This document shows, piece after piece, positions 13,901-23,569 of a stretch of DNA of 23,569 nucleotides (the first letter of the stretch is position 1; every line of letters starts with the position of its first letter). This DNA comes from Paramecium sonneborni (taxonomy: Eukaryota; Ciliophora; Oligohymenophorea; Peniculida; Parameciidae): positions 111,730-135,298 of the forward strand of contig CAJJDN010000131.1 in NCBI GenBank assembly GCA_905182985.1, in the 5' to 3' direction. The notes below the pieces were generated by a model, which made no database searches, had not been told where the DNA came from, and worked only from the letters and a program-made list of their open reading frames with translations. The position numbers and the translations under genes are program-made.

Positions 13901-16900
13901 CCATTCTTTATTAAGAACTGTAAGAGTATGCTACGAAATACCAAATACTATCCATATTCTCATTTAACACAACATTGATATCCTTGGTTTTACTCTATGT
14001 TGTAATATCATAAGTTGAAAAAACAAATGAATTATCATATAAAAATAGTACCAATGTTCTATCACCATAAAATGAGAAATCTTAATATTCTTCATTAGTA
14101 GTCATTCTTGATAAGAAATAATATTATCCCTCTTCACGTACATGTTATTTAATTGAATGTTCACTAAATCTCACCCAATATCCATATCCATATTCAGATG
14201 AATCTTATAATAATTATCTATCCTCAAATTCAAATACTTATGTTGGCTCTCCATCAAAATCTGAATTGAAATATTTAGTATTAACAGCTATAGTTTTTTT
14301 CTCATATACTCTACCATTACTTGCTCTATGTTTAGGTGGTTAAAATTATGTTGGTTCATTTGCATTGAATTCCTCCTTAACAGATGTTAGTTTTATAGAT
14401 CTATCATGTTCGCTTTAATCATTCTGTTTATCCTCACTAATAACATCATTTAATTAATTCTCTTGAGCCAAATAATTAGCTCCTTTACTATATGATTCTA
14501 TCACTTCTTCTCCAACTATCTCTTCAACATAATTCTTATTTCCATAACAAATAGTAGGTAATGGCTATTTCTTTGCCATCTTCTTCTCTTACTTAGCTTA
14601 TCTTCTTGTTCTTTAACCATCTTTAGAACGAAGTCCTGATCTATTAACTTTTTTCATAACTTTCTTTGCTTTCTTTCTAAATTAAGGTACACATATTTCA
14701 CCCTCTTCTTCTCCATTTTCATTCTTCTCATCTTATGGTGGTATATCATCCTTTTTATTTACTTTTTTTTTATTTTATTGATTATCTGAAACAACTTTTT
14801 ATTTCTTTGCATCATCTTCTTGATTTTTAATTTTATTTTTTTTCTCATCAGATTATTTATATCCATTTTTCTTCTTCTATTTAATTATTTCAGCTTATTT
14901 AGTTTTCTTTCTATTTTGTTCTTCTCTTTTAGGTTTTACTTTTTTTTTATCAACATCTTAATCATCATTAANGTATCTTCTAATGCATCATCTCCATCAA
15001 TAAAAGCAGGAGCATCAATATCATAAAATATGTTAGCAAACTATCCATTTAATCCCAAATAATCCATATGCTTTCCTCCAAATATAAATTTAACATACGT
15101 TGGTGGAACATGCTAAGCATCAATTTCTATTCTATATTTAGATGCTCCTTCTCCATATTTTACTATATATCCAACTACCATTCTTTATTAAGAACTGTAA
15201 GAGTATGCTACGAAATACCAAATACTATCCATATTCTCATTTAACACAACATTGATATCCTTGGTTTTACTCTATGTTGTAATATCATAAGTTGAAAAAA
15301 CAAATGAATTATCATATAAAAATAGTACCAATGTTCTATCACCATAAAATGAGAAATCTTAATATTCTTCATTAGTAGTCATTCTTGATAAGAAATAATA
15401 TTATCCCTCTTCACGTACATGTTATTTAATTGAATGTTCACTAAATCTCACCCAATATCCATATCCATATTCAGATGAATCTTATAATAATTATCTATCC
15501 TCAAATTCAAATACTTATGTTGGCTCTCCATCAAAATCTGAATTGAAATATTTAGTATTAACAGCTATAGTTTTTTTCTCATATACTCTACCATTACTTG
15601 CTCTATGTTTAGGTGGTTAAAATTATGTTGGTTCATTTGCATTGAATTCCTCCTTAACAGATGTTAGTTTTATAGATCTATCATGTTCGCTTTAATCATT
15701 CTGTTTATCCTCACTAATAACATCATTTAATTAATTCTCTTGAGCCAAATAATTAGCTCCTTTACTATATGATTCTATCACTTCTTCTCCAACTATCTCT
15801 TCAACATAATTCTTATTTCCATAACAAATAGTAGGTAATGGCTATTTCTTTGCCATCTTCTTCTCTTACTTAGCTTATCTTCTTGTTCTTTAACCATCTT
15901 TAGAACGAAGTCCTGATCTATTAACTTTTTTCATAACTTTCTTTGCTTTCTTTCTAAATTAAGGTACACATATTTCACCCTCTTCTTCTCCATTTTCATT
16001 CTTCTCATCTTATGGTGGTATATCATCCTTTTTATTTACTTTTTTTTTATTTTATTGATTATCTGAAACAACTTTTTATTTCTTTGCATCATCTTCTTGA
16101 TTTTTAATTTTATTTTTTTTCTCATCAGATTATTTATATCCATTTTTCTTCTTCTATTTAATTATTTCAGCTTATTTAGTTTTCTTTCTATTTTGTTCTT
16201 CTCTTTTAGGTTTTACTTTTTTTTTATCAACATCTTAATCATCATTAATAATTTCTTCTATTGTCTCTTCTGTAATTTCAATAATAGCTTCTTCTTCTGT
16301 AATTTTTTGATCATCTGGTATTGGATCATCATTTATTTATTCAGGATTTTCTTCAGTTTCTTCAATTCCATCTACATAATCTGGTTCTGGTTAATTTACT
16401 GTATCTCCATAATATTCACATTCTTCTCCTACTCCACTTCTTATATATTCAATAGGTCCATAAGTAGAATGAGCATCAACTATTTTACTAGAATCTTTTT
16501 ATGTTCCATAAATTTCTCTTGTCTTTATAACAGTACTCTTTGTTACTTTTGGATTTTAAGGATATTTATAAACCTAAGGTTCTGAATTATCAAGTGGAAA
16601 TTCTACTTCCATTTCATCTTCATAAACGTAAACATAATCATATTAATCTTCAAATTCTTATTCTTCAAAATAATAAACTACATCATCATCATCACTTTCT
16701 ATTATAATATCTCTAGGAGCTTATCTTTTTAGTTCCTATTCACAAACTTATTTTAATGCCTTTAATTATGCAATCTTATATTTCAAATCAGTTGTTAATC
16801 TAACATTTCTACATGAATCCACATATCTATAAATTTATCTCTCTGCATTTCGTAAATAATTTATAATCTAATTAGCTAATGATACTCTCTCTTCTTTAGA

Positions 16901-17272
16901 TCTTTATTCATTAAGATATTACACATAATCATACGCATCTTCAATTTTACAAGATGTCCATTCATTTTAAAGAAATACTTTAAAATATGGTCGATTTCTC
17001 TCATAATCACGAATAACTGTATTAACTTACTTTGCATTCTCAATTATCTTTATCATTTTTGCTAACACTTCCAGATCATTTAACAATTATTCTCGATGTT
17101 CTATTATATCAACCCATCTTGTTAATGCTTCAATGGTTCCATCAAAGTTCATGTAACAATTGAATCGACTTATTTCTAGATCTCTTGCTTCATAATAAGT
17201 CATCCCTACTTTTATTACACAAACTTCTCCTAAACTTAATGTAGCTAACAATAACAATAACAATTTCTTCAT
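7934..17272 (-). CDS. Giant secreted protein with ten LamG/concanavalin-like repeats (assembly duplicates part of it)
   Basis: Read leftward from ATG at 17272 to TGA at 7934-7936, with one 28-nt intron (8069-8096). As assembled, an N at 14972 and a duplicated 1276-bp block shift the frame. Removing one copy plus the N gives exactly 2678 codons with no internal TGA. Layout: signal peptide (MKKLLLLLLATLSLGEVC); a helical region with scattered Cys to about residue 190; an acidic Asp/Glu/Tyr-rich stretch; a Lys/Glu-rich linker; then from about residue 600 ten units of about 210 residues. Each unit begins near 'EY..G.W.RW', continues with a 'RLT.N.E ... GDR.L ... TY.I' core and 'W.YVYFGYK', and ends with 'F.G.I..V....G.G.F'. 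These features suggest the LamG/concanavalin jelly-roll fold, often used for sugar or matrix binding. No transmembrane segment or GPI-type tail is visible, so the product is probably secreted or held in the cell coat. The exact family is not recognised. Confidence 0.8.
8140..14200 (-). repeat. Array of ten divergent LamG-like coding repeats, pitch about 616-653 bp
   Basis: The conserved unit start ('EY..G.W.RW' or variant) falls near 14195, 13553, 12900, 12254, 11624, 10991, 10368, 9752, 9134 and 8490. In order these read EYGYGYWVRF, EYAVAFWLRW, EYAFGLWTRW, EYSISGWVRW, EYGYGFWLRY, EYGVQLWFRW, EYSVGLWIRF, EYAISGWFKI, EYAVGMWTRW and LSYSIGFWYQ. The units share the pattern but little DNA identity, so this is an old protein-level repeat rather than a recent tandem duplication. 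The copy of the first unit near 15470 belongs to the duplicated block and is not counted. Confidence 0.75.
13696..14971. repeat. Left copy of a 1276-bp direct duplication (probable unmerged contig overlap)
   Basis: This block recurs at 14973-16248, offset by 1277 bp, with no mismatch found in the stretches compared by eye. It ends exactly at the single N (14972). An exact duplicate abutting a one-base gap is what is left when two overlapping contigs are scaffolded without merging. It codes for the first LamG unit and part of the charged linker. Confidence 0.9.
14972..14972. other. Assembly gap (single N)
   Basis: The only ambiguous base in the window. It sits between the two copies of the 1276-bp block and marks a contig join. 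Together with the duplicate it adds 1277 bp, which is not a multiple of three, and so shifts the frame of the surrounding gene. Confidence 0.97.
14973..16248. repeat. Right copy of the 1276-bp direct duplication
   Basis: Same sequence as 13696-14971. It begins immediately after the N and runs directly into unique sequence that continues the linker of the LamG gene in frame. Confidence 0.9.
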
Positions 17273-17963
17273 GAAAAAATAAATATGTAAACCGTTTTTA
17301 TTATAAATCATTCATGACATAGAATACTCTATTTAACCCACTCTAAACACTTTCTTTCATTTTTCATATCATCTTCATTCAATTTATTAATTAATTTCAA
17401 TCGCTTCCCCTACTTAAATTATACACTCCTTTTAAAATGTTTAATATTCTTATCTTTTTGGAACTGTCAAATCGCTTAAAATTATCTATTTTTACATCTT
17501 ACTTCTAATTTTCAAAATTACAATGATTGCAATGCAGGATACAGATACAGATACAGATACAGAATTGAACAATCAAAAATTTTACTTACATTAAAACCTC
17601 ATCGAATTCTAAATTTTATTAAATTGATGAAGAGCCAATTTGATAGAATAGATTTATTTAAATATAAAGAATTAATCAAATTTTAAGTTTAAATCATTGT
17701 TTATATAAGAATTTATTAATATCTTTTATACATAAAACTTGACATTAAAATGAAATATATTATTACATTCATTTTAAAGTACATAAAAAAGCTTAGTTAA
17801 TTAATTATAGCTTCTTTTCTATTATGTATATGATATCAACTATTAAGTTTCAAGTAATAAATTTGATGAATTTTTCTTGACTCAAAAGTTGAGATTATTA
17901 AAATGTCGTAATCCAATAATATATATAATTCATTAAGACCTATTTAATTTTTAAATTATGCCT
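17273..17963. other. Spacer between the LamG gene start and the coiled-coil gene stop
   Basis: About 691 bp, AT-rich, presumably holding the promoter of the LamG gene and the 3' end of the coiled-coil gene. It contains the GATACA hexamer repeat. Plus-strand ORFs of about 30 and 70 codons occur (from 17522 and near 17628), neither with a recognised motif nor longer than chance allows when only TGA stops. No RNA gene is seen. Confidence 0.55.
17538..17563. repeat. GATACA hexamer microsatellite, four units
   Basis: Four perfect GATACA units followed by GA, upstream of the LamG gene. It is the only clean short tandem repeat noticed outside homopolymer runs. If translated on the plus strand it would give alternating Asp-Thr, but no convincing gene surrounds it. 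Confidence 0.9.
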
Positions 17964-20576
17964 TCAAATTAATAAAATATATTATAAATCAAAATCTTAT
18001 TTTTGAGAAATATAGGAATATTAACTAGGAAACTAAAAATTGTATTTACTTGAATCTTCAACCTAAGATCAATTTTATGATTACCTATAAATGCTATGGC
18101 CAATCTTCATTATTTTATTCTATCAATTTATATTAAGAATAGAACTTTTTTAGTACATCAAGTGCTGTCTAAATTGGGATTTTCTTAGAAATATATGTAT
18201 TTATTTTATCTAAAGCTTTCTATTTTTAATTTAGAATTTGTTCCCAATGTTTTGCCCACTATTTTCGAACAACTATTTGCGATTATTGATATTTTAGCAT
18301 TTGTCCCAATTTCTCAAGAAAAGCAGATTTTAACTCATTTTCCTTTTTATTGCCATTTTTTTATTAAAATTCATTGTCAATTTAGCTTATATCTTTTTTT
18401 AGTTTATTTTCCATTAATTCAAGTTTTTCTGTTTCTCCTTTACAAATTTCAAATTCCCTTTAACATATTAATCTTTAGTTCAATAAGAAAGCTTTCCATT
18501 TTTTACTTCATAATACTAAAAATTTACATCTATCTTAAATTTATTTCATCAAAATGATCCTTAATAGGAATTTAAAAATTTCTCTCAATTTTAAAAGTTT
18601 TTGATTCTTATTTAAAATTCTTGGGTACAACGAATGCTCGACTAACTTTTGTTTTATCTTCATTTAATTTATACAATTCTTATACCGCAAATAAAATATA
18701 AGAAGTTGTTTGCTATTCATAAGATTAATATTCATTATGTGATGTCATCATATAAAATTATTTTTGTAACATATCTAAATCCAATAAAGCTTACTAATCT
18801 TCTTGTTTAAGATATCTTATATGATCATTTAAGTTATTAATATCTGATTTTAAGATTGATATTTGACTTTAAGCATTTTATAATTAATTGTTGTTCACTT
18901 TTATTTATAAATCCTCCAATTTTTTTTTTATTCTTTATTTCTGAGTTTCTAAGTTTTTTAAATTCACTAAAATTTCTCCTATAAACTTGGATGTTTTAAT
19001 TATATCTTAATACTATTCTAATATCAACTGATTTTGACGATTGTTTTCATGTAAACTTTTTTACTTTTCAAATTTTTCAATTTATAATTATACTAAATTA
19101 TTTTTCATACTTTGGTATTTATTTTACAATTCAATCTTGAATTTTTCGAAATCATTTTATAATTTATCATTTAATTTTTTCTTCTAAGCAAGGAACTGCT
19201 TAAAATTATCAATTTTTATTTGCTTAACTTCTTAATCCTCTCTATTCAGATTTACACAAGAAGCAAACTTTAATTCTCGCAATTCTAGATTTCGTACTTC
19301 TTCTTCAAATAATTATTCTTTATATTTTTTTCTAATTATTAATTGATTAGTTAATATATCTTAAATACTCTTTTCCATTAATGTCTCTTAATCTAAATCT
19401 TTTAAGGTTTAGATTTTCTATTAATATTTAAAAAGTTGACGTTTTAATTCGAATTGTCTTTTTATAATAGAGCAATATTCAGAAAGTTTAAAAGATTATT
19501 CTTAATATAATAATCTAATATTTTCCTCGATAGATTAAATTATTTATATTCTGTATTAATTAAACTCGAGATTTTATTATTTAGTTCTTTCTGAAATTTA
19601 AATTTGCATATTGTTATTTGAATCTATATTTTAATTATTTTCTGAGATTAACTTCTTCATGAATCTTAAACGAAGAAAAAAAAGTTTTTATTACAAAAGG
19701 ATTAAATAATTTTTATTAATTTTTTATTTTTGATCTTAATAATTTTCTAAATCTCTTTCTAATCTCTTTTCCAATTTTAACTTTTCACTATTTAAATGTG
19801 CCTCTAACTCTTCATTTAATTTTTATTAGAGTATTTATTTTTTTTTTTCGAAAAGGCTTATTGTTGATTCATATTATTTTTCATACTAATCACTTAAATA
19901 CAAAAATTCATTTTTCATCAGCTCTTCTAAAAAATATTTATATTCATCAAATTTAAGTTATAATTGCATTTATTAAAACCTAATTTATTTTTACTTCTCT
20001 TCATAATAAGCTTGAGCACTAACTTAATATTCCTAATTAATTTGATCCATCTAAATATTTATTGCTTCAGTCTAAATAAATGAGAGTAAAATTTTACTTT
20101 TAAATTCTAATACTTAGTTTGAGCATTTAAAGGTGTGACCTCATCTTGCTATTAAAAACTTTAATCTTAAATATGTCTATTTTATTCTTCTATGAATTAT
20201 TCTTGATTATTAATAATAGACTTATCAAATAATTATTCTAATACATATTTATGAATTGTCTCTTATTTTTATTAATATTGCTCTGAGCAATTAATATCTT
20301 AATTAGATAAATTCTCTGCTTAATCAACTTAATCATTCGAATTATTAGAGTCCTAATCTTCAATTTAGTATTCTTTTTATTGTAAGATTTCTTATTAGTC
20401 CATCATTAATTCTTCTTAACAAAGATCTTAGATTTCTTCTTCTTAATCTTATACTCTTGTCCTAAATCTTTCTATTTCTATTTAGACAATAAAAATAAAC
20501 TTTAATTTTAAGACTCAATGTCAGAATCAGATTAGAAATTGTTTTATTCATCATTTTCATCGATTTGATTAAACAT
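17964..20576 (-). CDS. Long Gln-rich coiled-coil protein
   Basis: Read leftward from ATG at 20576 to TGA at 17964-17966. Proposed introns are 20478-20500 (23 nt, GTT start), 20072-20097 (26 nt), 18492-18516 (25 nt, AAG end) and 18063-18084 (22 nt), giving 838 residues. The N-terminus is acidic and Gln/Asn-rich. From about residue 170 the protein is almost wholly heptad-like helix rich in Glu, Lys, Gln and Leu, for example EELEAHLNSEKLKLEKRLER and later KFKIELQNKYQSMKNNLVQL. The last part contains a less repetitive stretch (VVRKQWAKHWEQIL). There is no catalytic motif, signal peptide or clear membrane segment. A cytoskeletal, ciliary or basal-body role would fit a ciliate but is only a guess. 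Intron 1 has alternative boundaries that give the same frame shift, and the extreme C-terminus depends on two inferred introns. Confidence 0.65.
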
Positions 20577-21791
20577 TTTTATTTAAATTAGACTTATTAA
20601 TAAATTTGGAAAATATTAATTTTACATATATCAATGATATTTTTAATATCATAATGAGAATATTATGAGCATATTTCATTTGATTGAAACCATTCTAAAC
20701 TAATGAGCTTTTCCAAATTGATTATTGATTTGACAAAAAATGACAAATAAAATGTTTCACAAGATAATTTTATAATTGTTAATTGGATTAAAACAATTGT
20801 AATGATTGAAGTATCAATAATTAAATTTTTAAGAAATTCATTCAGGAAAAATCTGCTCTATAGATGTTAAGAATATATTTAAAGAATATCAGATAAATTG
20901 AAGTTAGTTTTTTTTCCTGGTCTTACTGGGAGGATTAAAATTGAAAACTATTTATCTTTTGAAAAGAGATAAATGTCTATTTCTAAAGAACTCATTTCAA
21001 AGAAAATTTTTATATCTCTACTTAATCTTAGAATATATTTTATTCATATTGAAAATTTGTGATTTATATTTTATCTGTAATAAATTTGAGTTATTGAAAA
21101 TTAACTAAAGGAAATTAAAGATAAAATGAATTTAAGTAATTTATTTTTTACAAAAAATTCATCTCAATAATATTTAGATTTTTTTGTCTAAATAATGTTT
21201 TTAAAAATTAATTCAGAACAAAATACCGAACTTAAAACAATTAATTATTTTAATATGAAGACTTCATTTTTTATTTAAAAGGCCTAAAAACCTTAAATAA
21301 TCTAGTGATAATTTTCAAATCATTTTTAAGTAAATAAATATGTAAATGAATTTAAAAAATAAATTTAGATTTAAGACAAATAGGTATGTTAAGATTATTC
21401 CTTATTTAGGACTAAATAATGAGAGCATTTAAAATAATTAAAGTTTATACAGCAAACTATCATTTGAAGAGTAGAAATATATATAAACGCCAGATTTTAT
21501 TTCTATCCCATTATGTTTTTTGACTAATAAAATAAAATCACTCGTTTTATGATTATTTATTTTTCAGATGAAGTGATGTTGCTCTCAAGATGAATGAAGA
21601 TATTCCATATTAATTTAGAGAATAATTACAGTTAATTGAAGGCTGGATTCTTTAATTTTTTTGTATTATAATATTTTAAGAAATGGCTCTTTATAAAATG
21701 TTAATATATTTATATGTGTATCTTTATGATCTGTGAATCAAAGAGTCGAATATATTTAGAAAATTCATTAATTTATTTTTTTAAATAATCG
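20577..21791. other. Long divergent spacer, no certain gene
   Basis: About 1.2 kb between the coiled-coil gene and the Cys-rich gene, which point away from each other. It is very AT-rich with frequent TGA in all frames. Short hairpins occur at 20628-20640 and 20650-20667. Two plus-strand ORFs are the best coding candidates: 21126-21308 (60 residues) and an open stretch 21257-21552 with ATG at 21340 (70 residues, including KTNRYVKIIPYLGL and TPDFISIPLCFL). Neither has a recognised family, and lengths of this order occur by chance under this code. Confidence 0.5.
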
Positions 21792-23569
21792 ATGATTAAG
21801 ATGATAATTTGCTTCTTTCTTTTCTTTGGGCAGGTACTTCTACCTTCTAGTATAATTAATTATTAGATTAGAATGCAAATATTTAATTTTAACAGATCTA
21901 ACAAATGAAAGCGTAGAAAGTTTCTGGTCAGATGAAATCTTAAACTTACCGTTATCCTTTTGTACAAATGGGTTAACAGAAAAATACATAGGTTAAGATA
22001 CTAGTTAAAATACAATTCATTGGAAGAGAACATTTTCAATACCAAAAACTAACAGAGTTTATGTTTATTTTGAGTTTTCATTATCTGGAAATTGGAATGA
22101 TGATGAACTATAGGTATTCGCAAACAATTTAAGAGTATACTCTTAAAAATTCAACCTTATAGATTCAAATCGTGCTTGTATTCAAAGGTATTGAATTTGA
22201 CGAATTTTAGATTTCAATATGAATCTATGGCTTATTTTTTAATAAATATGAAATTGGATTCTTTGTAATTTGAAATAAAAGTCAGTAACAAAAACCTAGG
22301 AATATATATTAAAAACTTAGTCCTTTTATAATAGTAATAAAGAGGAAGAAATGAAGTTCTAGAATTTATAGATTATATTCCATCATGTAGTAATCCTAAT
22401 TATTATTTTTAACAATATTATTGCAAATGCAAGACCAATTTTGTCTATGAATAGAATTTGTGTGTAACAGAATGTAGTTAAAATTACTTGTATGATTCAA
22501 CAGAAAAGGCATGTTATGTGAAAGATTATTGTACAGCATGTAAAGGAACTTAAACAACATTAACTTGCAATACAGGATATTATAAATATTATGAATCTGA
22601 TATTACTTAATCAAATTGTGTTAAGAAATGTCCAAATAATTTTTATTAAGATGAAGTATCCAAAACCTGTTCAAATATGAAATCTTACCTATAAACTAAA
22701 TAAAATGGAGGAGGTAAATAATTAATTTATGATTTAAAGAATAGGTGAACCATTATTATTTTTTTACAACCATTTAAGAATTTATGCATTTTTACACAAC
22801 TATTCATTTAATGGCAACTGTAATATCAGTTCCAGAAAAAATTAAAGAAAGAAGCTTTTTCTATAATGGTGGTATATTTTATATAGGGTCATTTGATACA
22901 TTTTAATCCTAAAAGGTGTTGATCACATAAAATATTCAGAATTCTTAACATAAAATACGTTTCAGAGCAGTAGCTCATTTTATTGATTTTAACCCTACTA
23001 AATTTGACATCACTATTAATGGTGTAAAGTAAACAACTGTAAGTTTAACAATTAACAATTAAAATAGATTATAGTCAACAAAATCAGATTATTTAGCTTA
23101 TTTAGATTACACTTGGGTAAGAACAGAATAATATCCAATAAGTTAAAATACTTTTCTTTTTGAAATAGAATAGCAAGAATAAGATGGGAATTATATTGGA
23201 ATCTTTTATTTAGATGATATTAATGTTTATCAATTTTAATGTTACTAGGGATGTAACAGTTGTTTTACATATAATTTATGTACTCCTTGTCTTTATCCAG
23301 CAAATAAAAACCCAGCTGATTGTTAATGCTTAACAGGATATGTTATGAAGGATAATTAGTGTATAGGTATTATAGAATTTGAAGTTAGATTGTCCAATTT
23401 ATTGTACTATGTGTATAACAGCTGGAGAGTGTGTAGATTGTTTAGAATCAACAAAAAGAATAAATTCTCCAATTTGTGATTAATGTCCTGTAAATTATTA
23501 TTTAGAAAACGGAAATGTAAATTGTTAATCTTGTTAAACTGGATGTCATTAATGCCTAGTTGGAACTTC
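21792..23569 (+). CDS. Secreted Cys-rich surface-type protein, 3' end outside window
   Basis: Starts at ATG 21792 (or 21801, same frame) with a hydrophobic signal-like segment, MIICFFLFFGQVLLP, and is still open at the right edge. Proposed introns are 21850-21871 (22 nt), 22188-22210 (23 nt), 22714-22744 (31 nt), 22820-22847 (28 nt, AAG end) and 23367-23388 (22 nt). The first part is a beta-rich region (IHWKRTFSIPKTNRVYVYF, FEFSLSGNW). A first Cys-rich block follows (YYCKCKTNFVYEQNLCVTEC), then a second beta-rich region. From about 23250 dense Cys pairs recur (CYQGCNSCFTYNLCTPC, CPIYCTMCITAGECVDC, CQSCQTGCHQC). This furin-like/growth-factor-receptor type of Cys pattern is typical of large ciliate surface or secreted proteins, many of them membrane-anchored. 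No anchor can be judged because the end is missing, and the ligand is unknown. The 31-nt and 28-nt introns are the least certain. Confidence 0.75.

Noticed and set aside
13696..16248. Recent biological tandem duplication within the LamG gene
   Set aside because: The copies look identical, abut a single N, and shift the frame by a non-multiple of three, all of which fit an assembly artefact better.
14820..16585. Two plus-strand ORFs with the same Phe/Ile-rich start, resembling duplicated membrane proteins
   Set aside because: They are antisense to the Lys/Glu-rich linker, and are identical because of the assembly duplication.
18195..18557. 120-residue hydrophobic plus-strand ORF
   Set aside because: Antisense to the C-terminal part of the coiled-coil gene, where the minus-strand frame is long and helix-like.
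20625..20670. Pair of short hairpins as a terminator or regulatory RNA
   Set aside because: Six-base AT-rich arms are common by chance in this composition, and no conserved RNA structure is evident.

Overview
The window looks like macronuclear DNA of a ciliate, most likely Paramecium or a close relative. TAA and TAG read as glutamine inside every recognisable protein. TGA is the only stop, and all seven visible gene ends use it. The sequence is very AT-rich, genes are packed closely, and coding regions are broken by tiny introns: 23 proposed here, 22 to 31 nt long except one of 40 nt, mostly GTA...TAG. Read with the standard code the genes look shredded. All calls below use the ciliate code, and splicing was inferred by eye from frame continuity and protein-family motifs.

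Left part (1-7911): a 5'-truncated Ulp1/SENP-like (C48 family) protein whose three catalytic positions all appear substituted; a PDK1-like Ser/Thr kinase with a C-terminal PH-like domain 60 bp downstream; a mitochondrial porin (VDAC) on the opposite strand, converging with 40 bp between stops; a protein with two cyclic-nucleotide-binding-like domains, divergent from the porin; and a small protein with a single CxC-type C2H2 zinc finger.

Middle (7934-17272, minus strand): one giant secreted protein with a signal peptide, a Cys-containing helical region, long acidic and Lys/Glu-rich linkers, then ten consecutive LamG/concanavalin-like domains at a regular pitch of about 620-650 bp. This gene contains the only N in the window (14972). 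It is flanked by two copies of the same 1276 bp, which is almost certainly an unmerged contig overlap. Collapsing the duplicate restores one frame of 2677 residues, broken by a single 28-nt intron near the 3' end.

Right part: a 691-bp spacer with a GATACA hexamer repeat, a long Gln-rich coiled-coil protein on the minus strand (17964-20576), a 1.2-kb divergent spacer with no certain gene, and the 5' part of a secreted Cys-rich surface-type protein running off the right edge.

The genes do not form an obvious single pathway. No tRNA, rRNA, transposon, CRISPR array or integrated virus was recognised. The points most worth following up are the pseudoprotease, the ten-repeat LamG protein, and the assembly duplication that breaks it.
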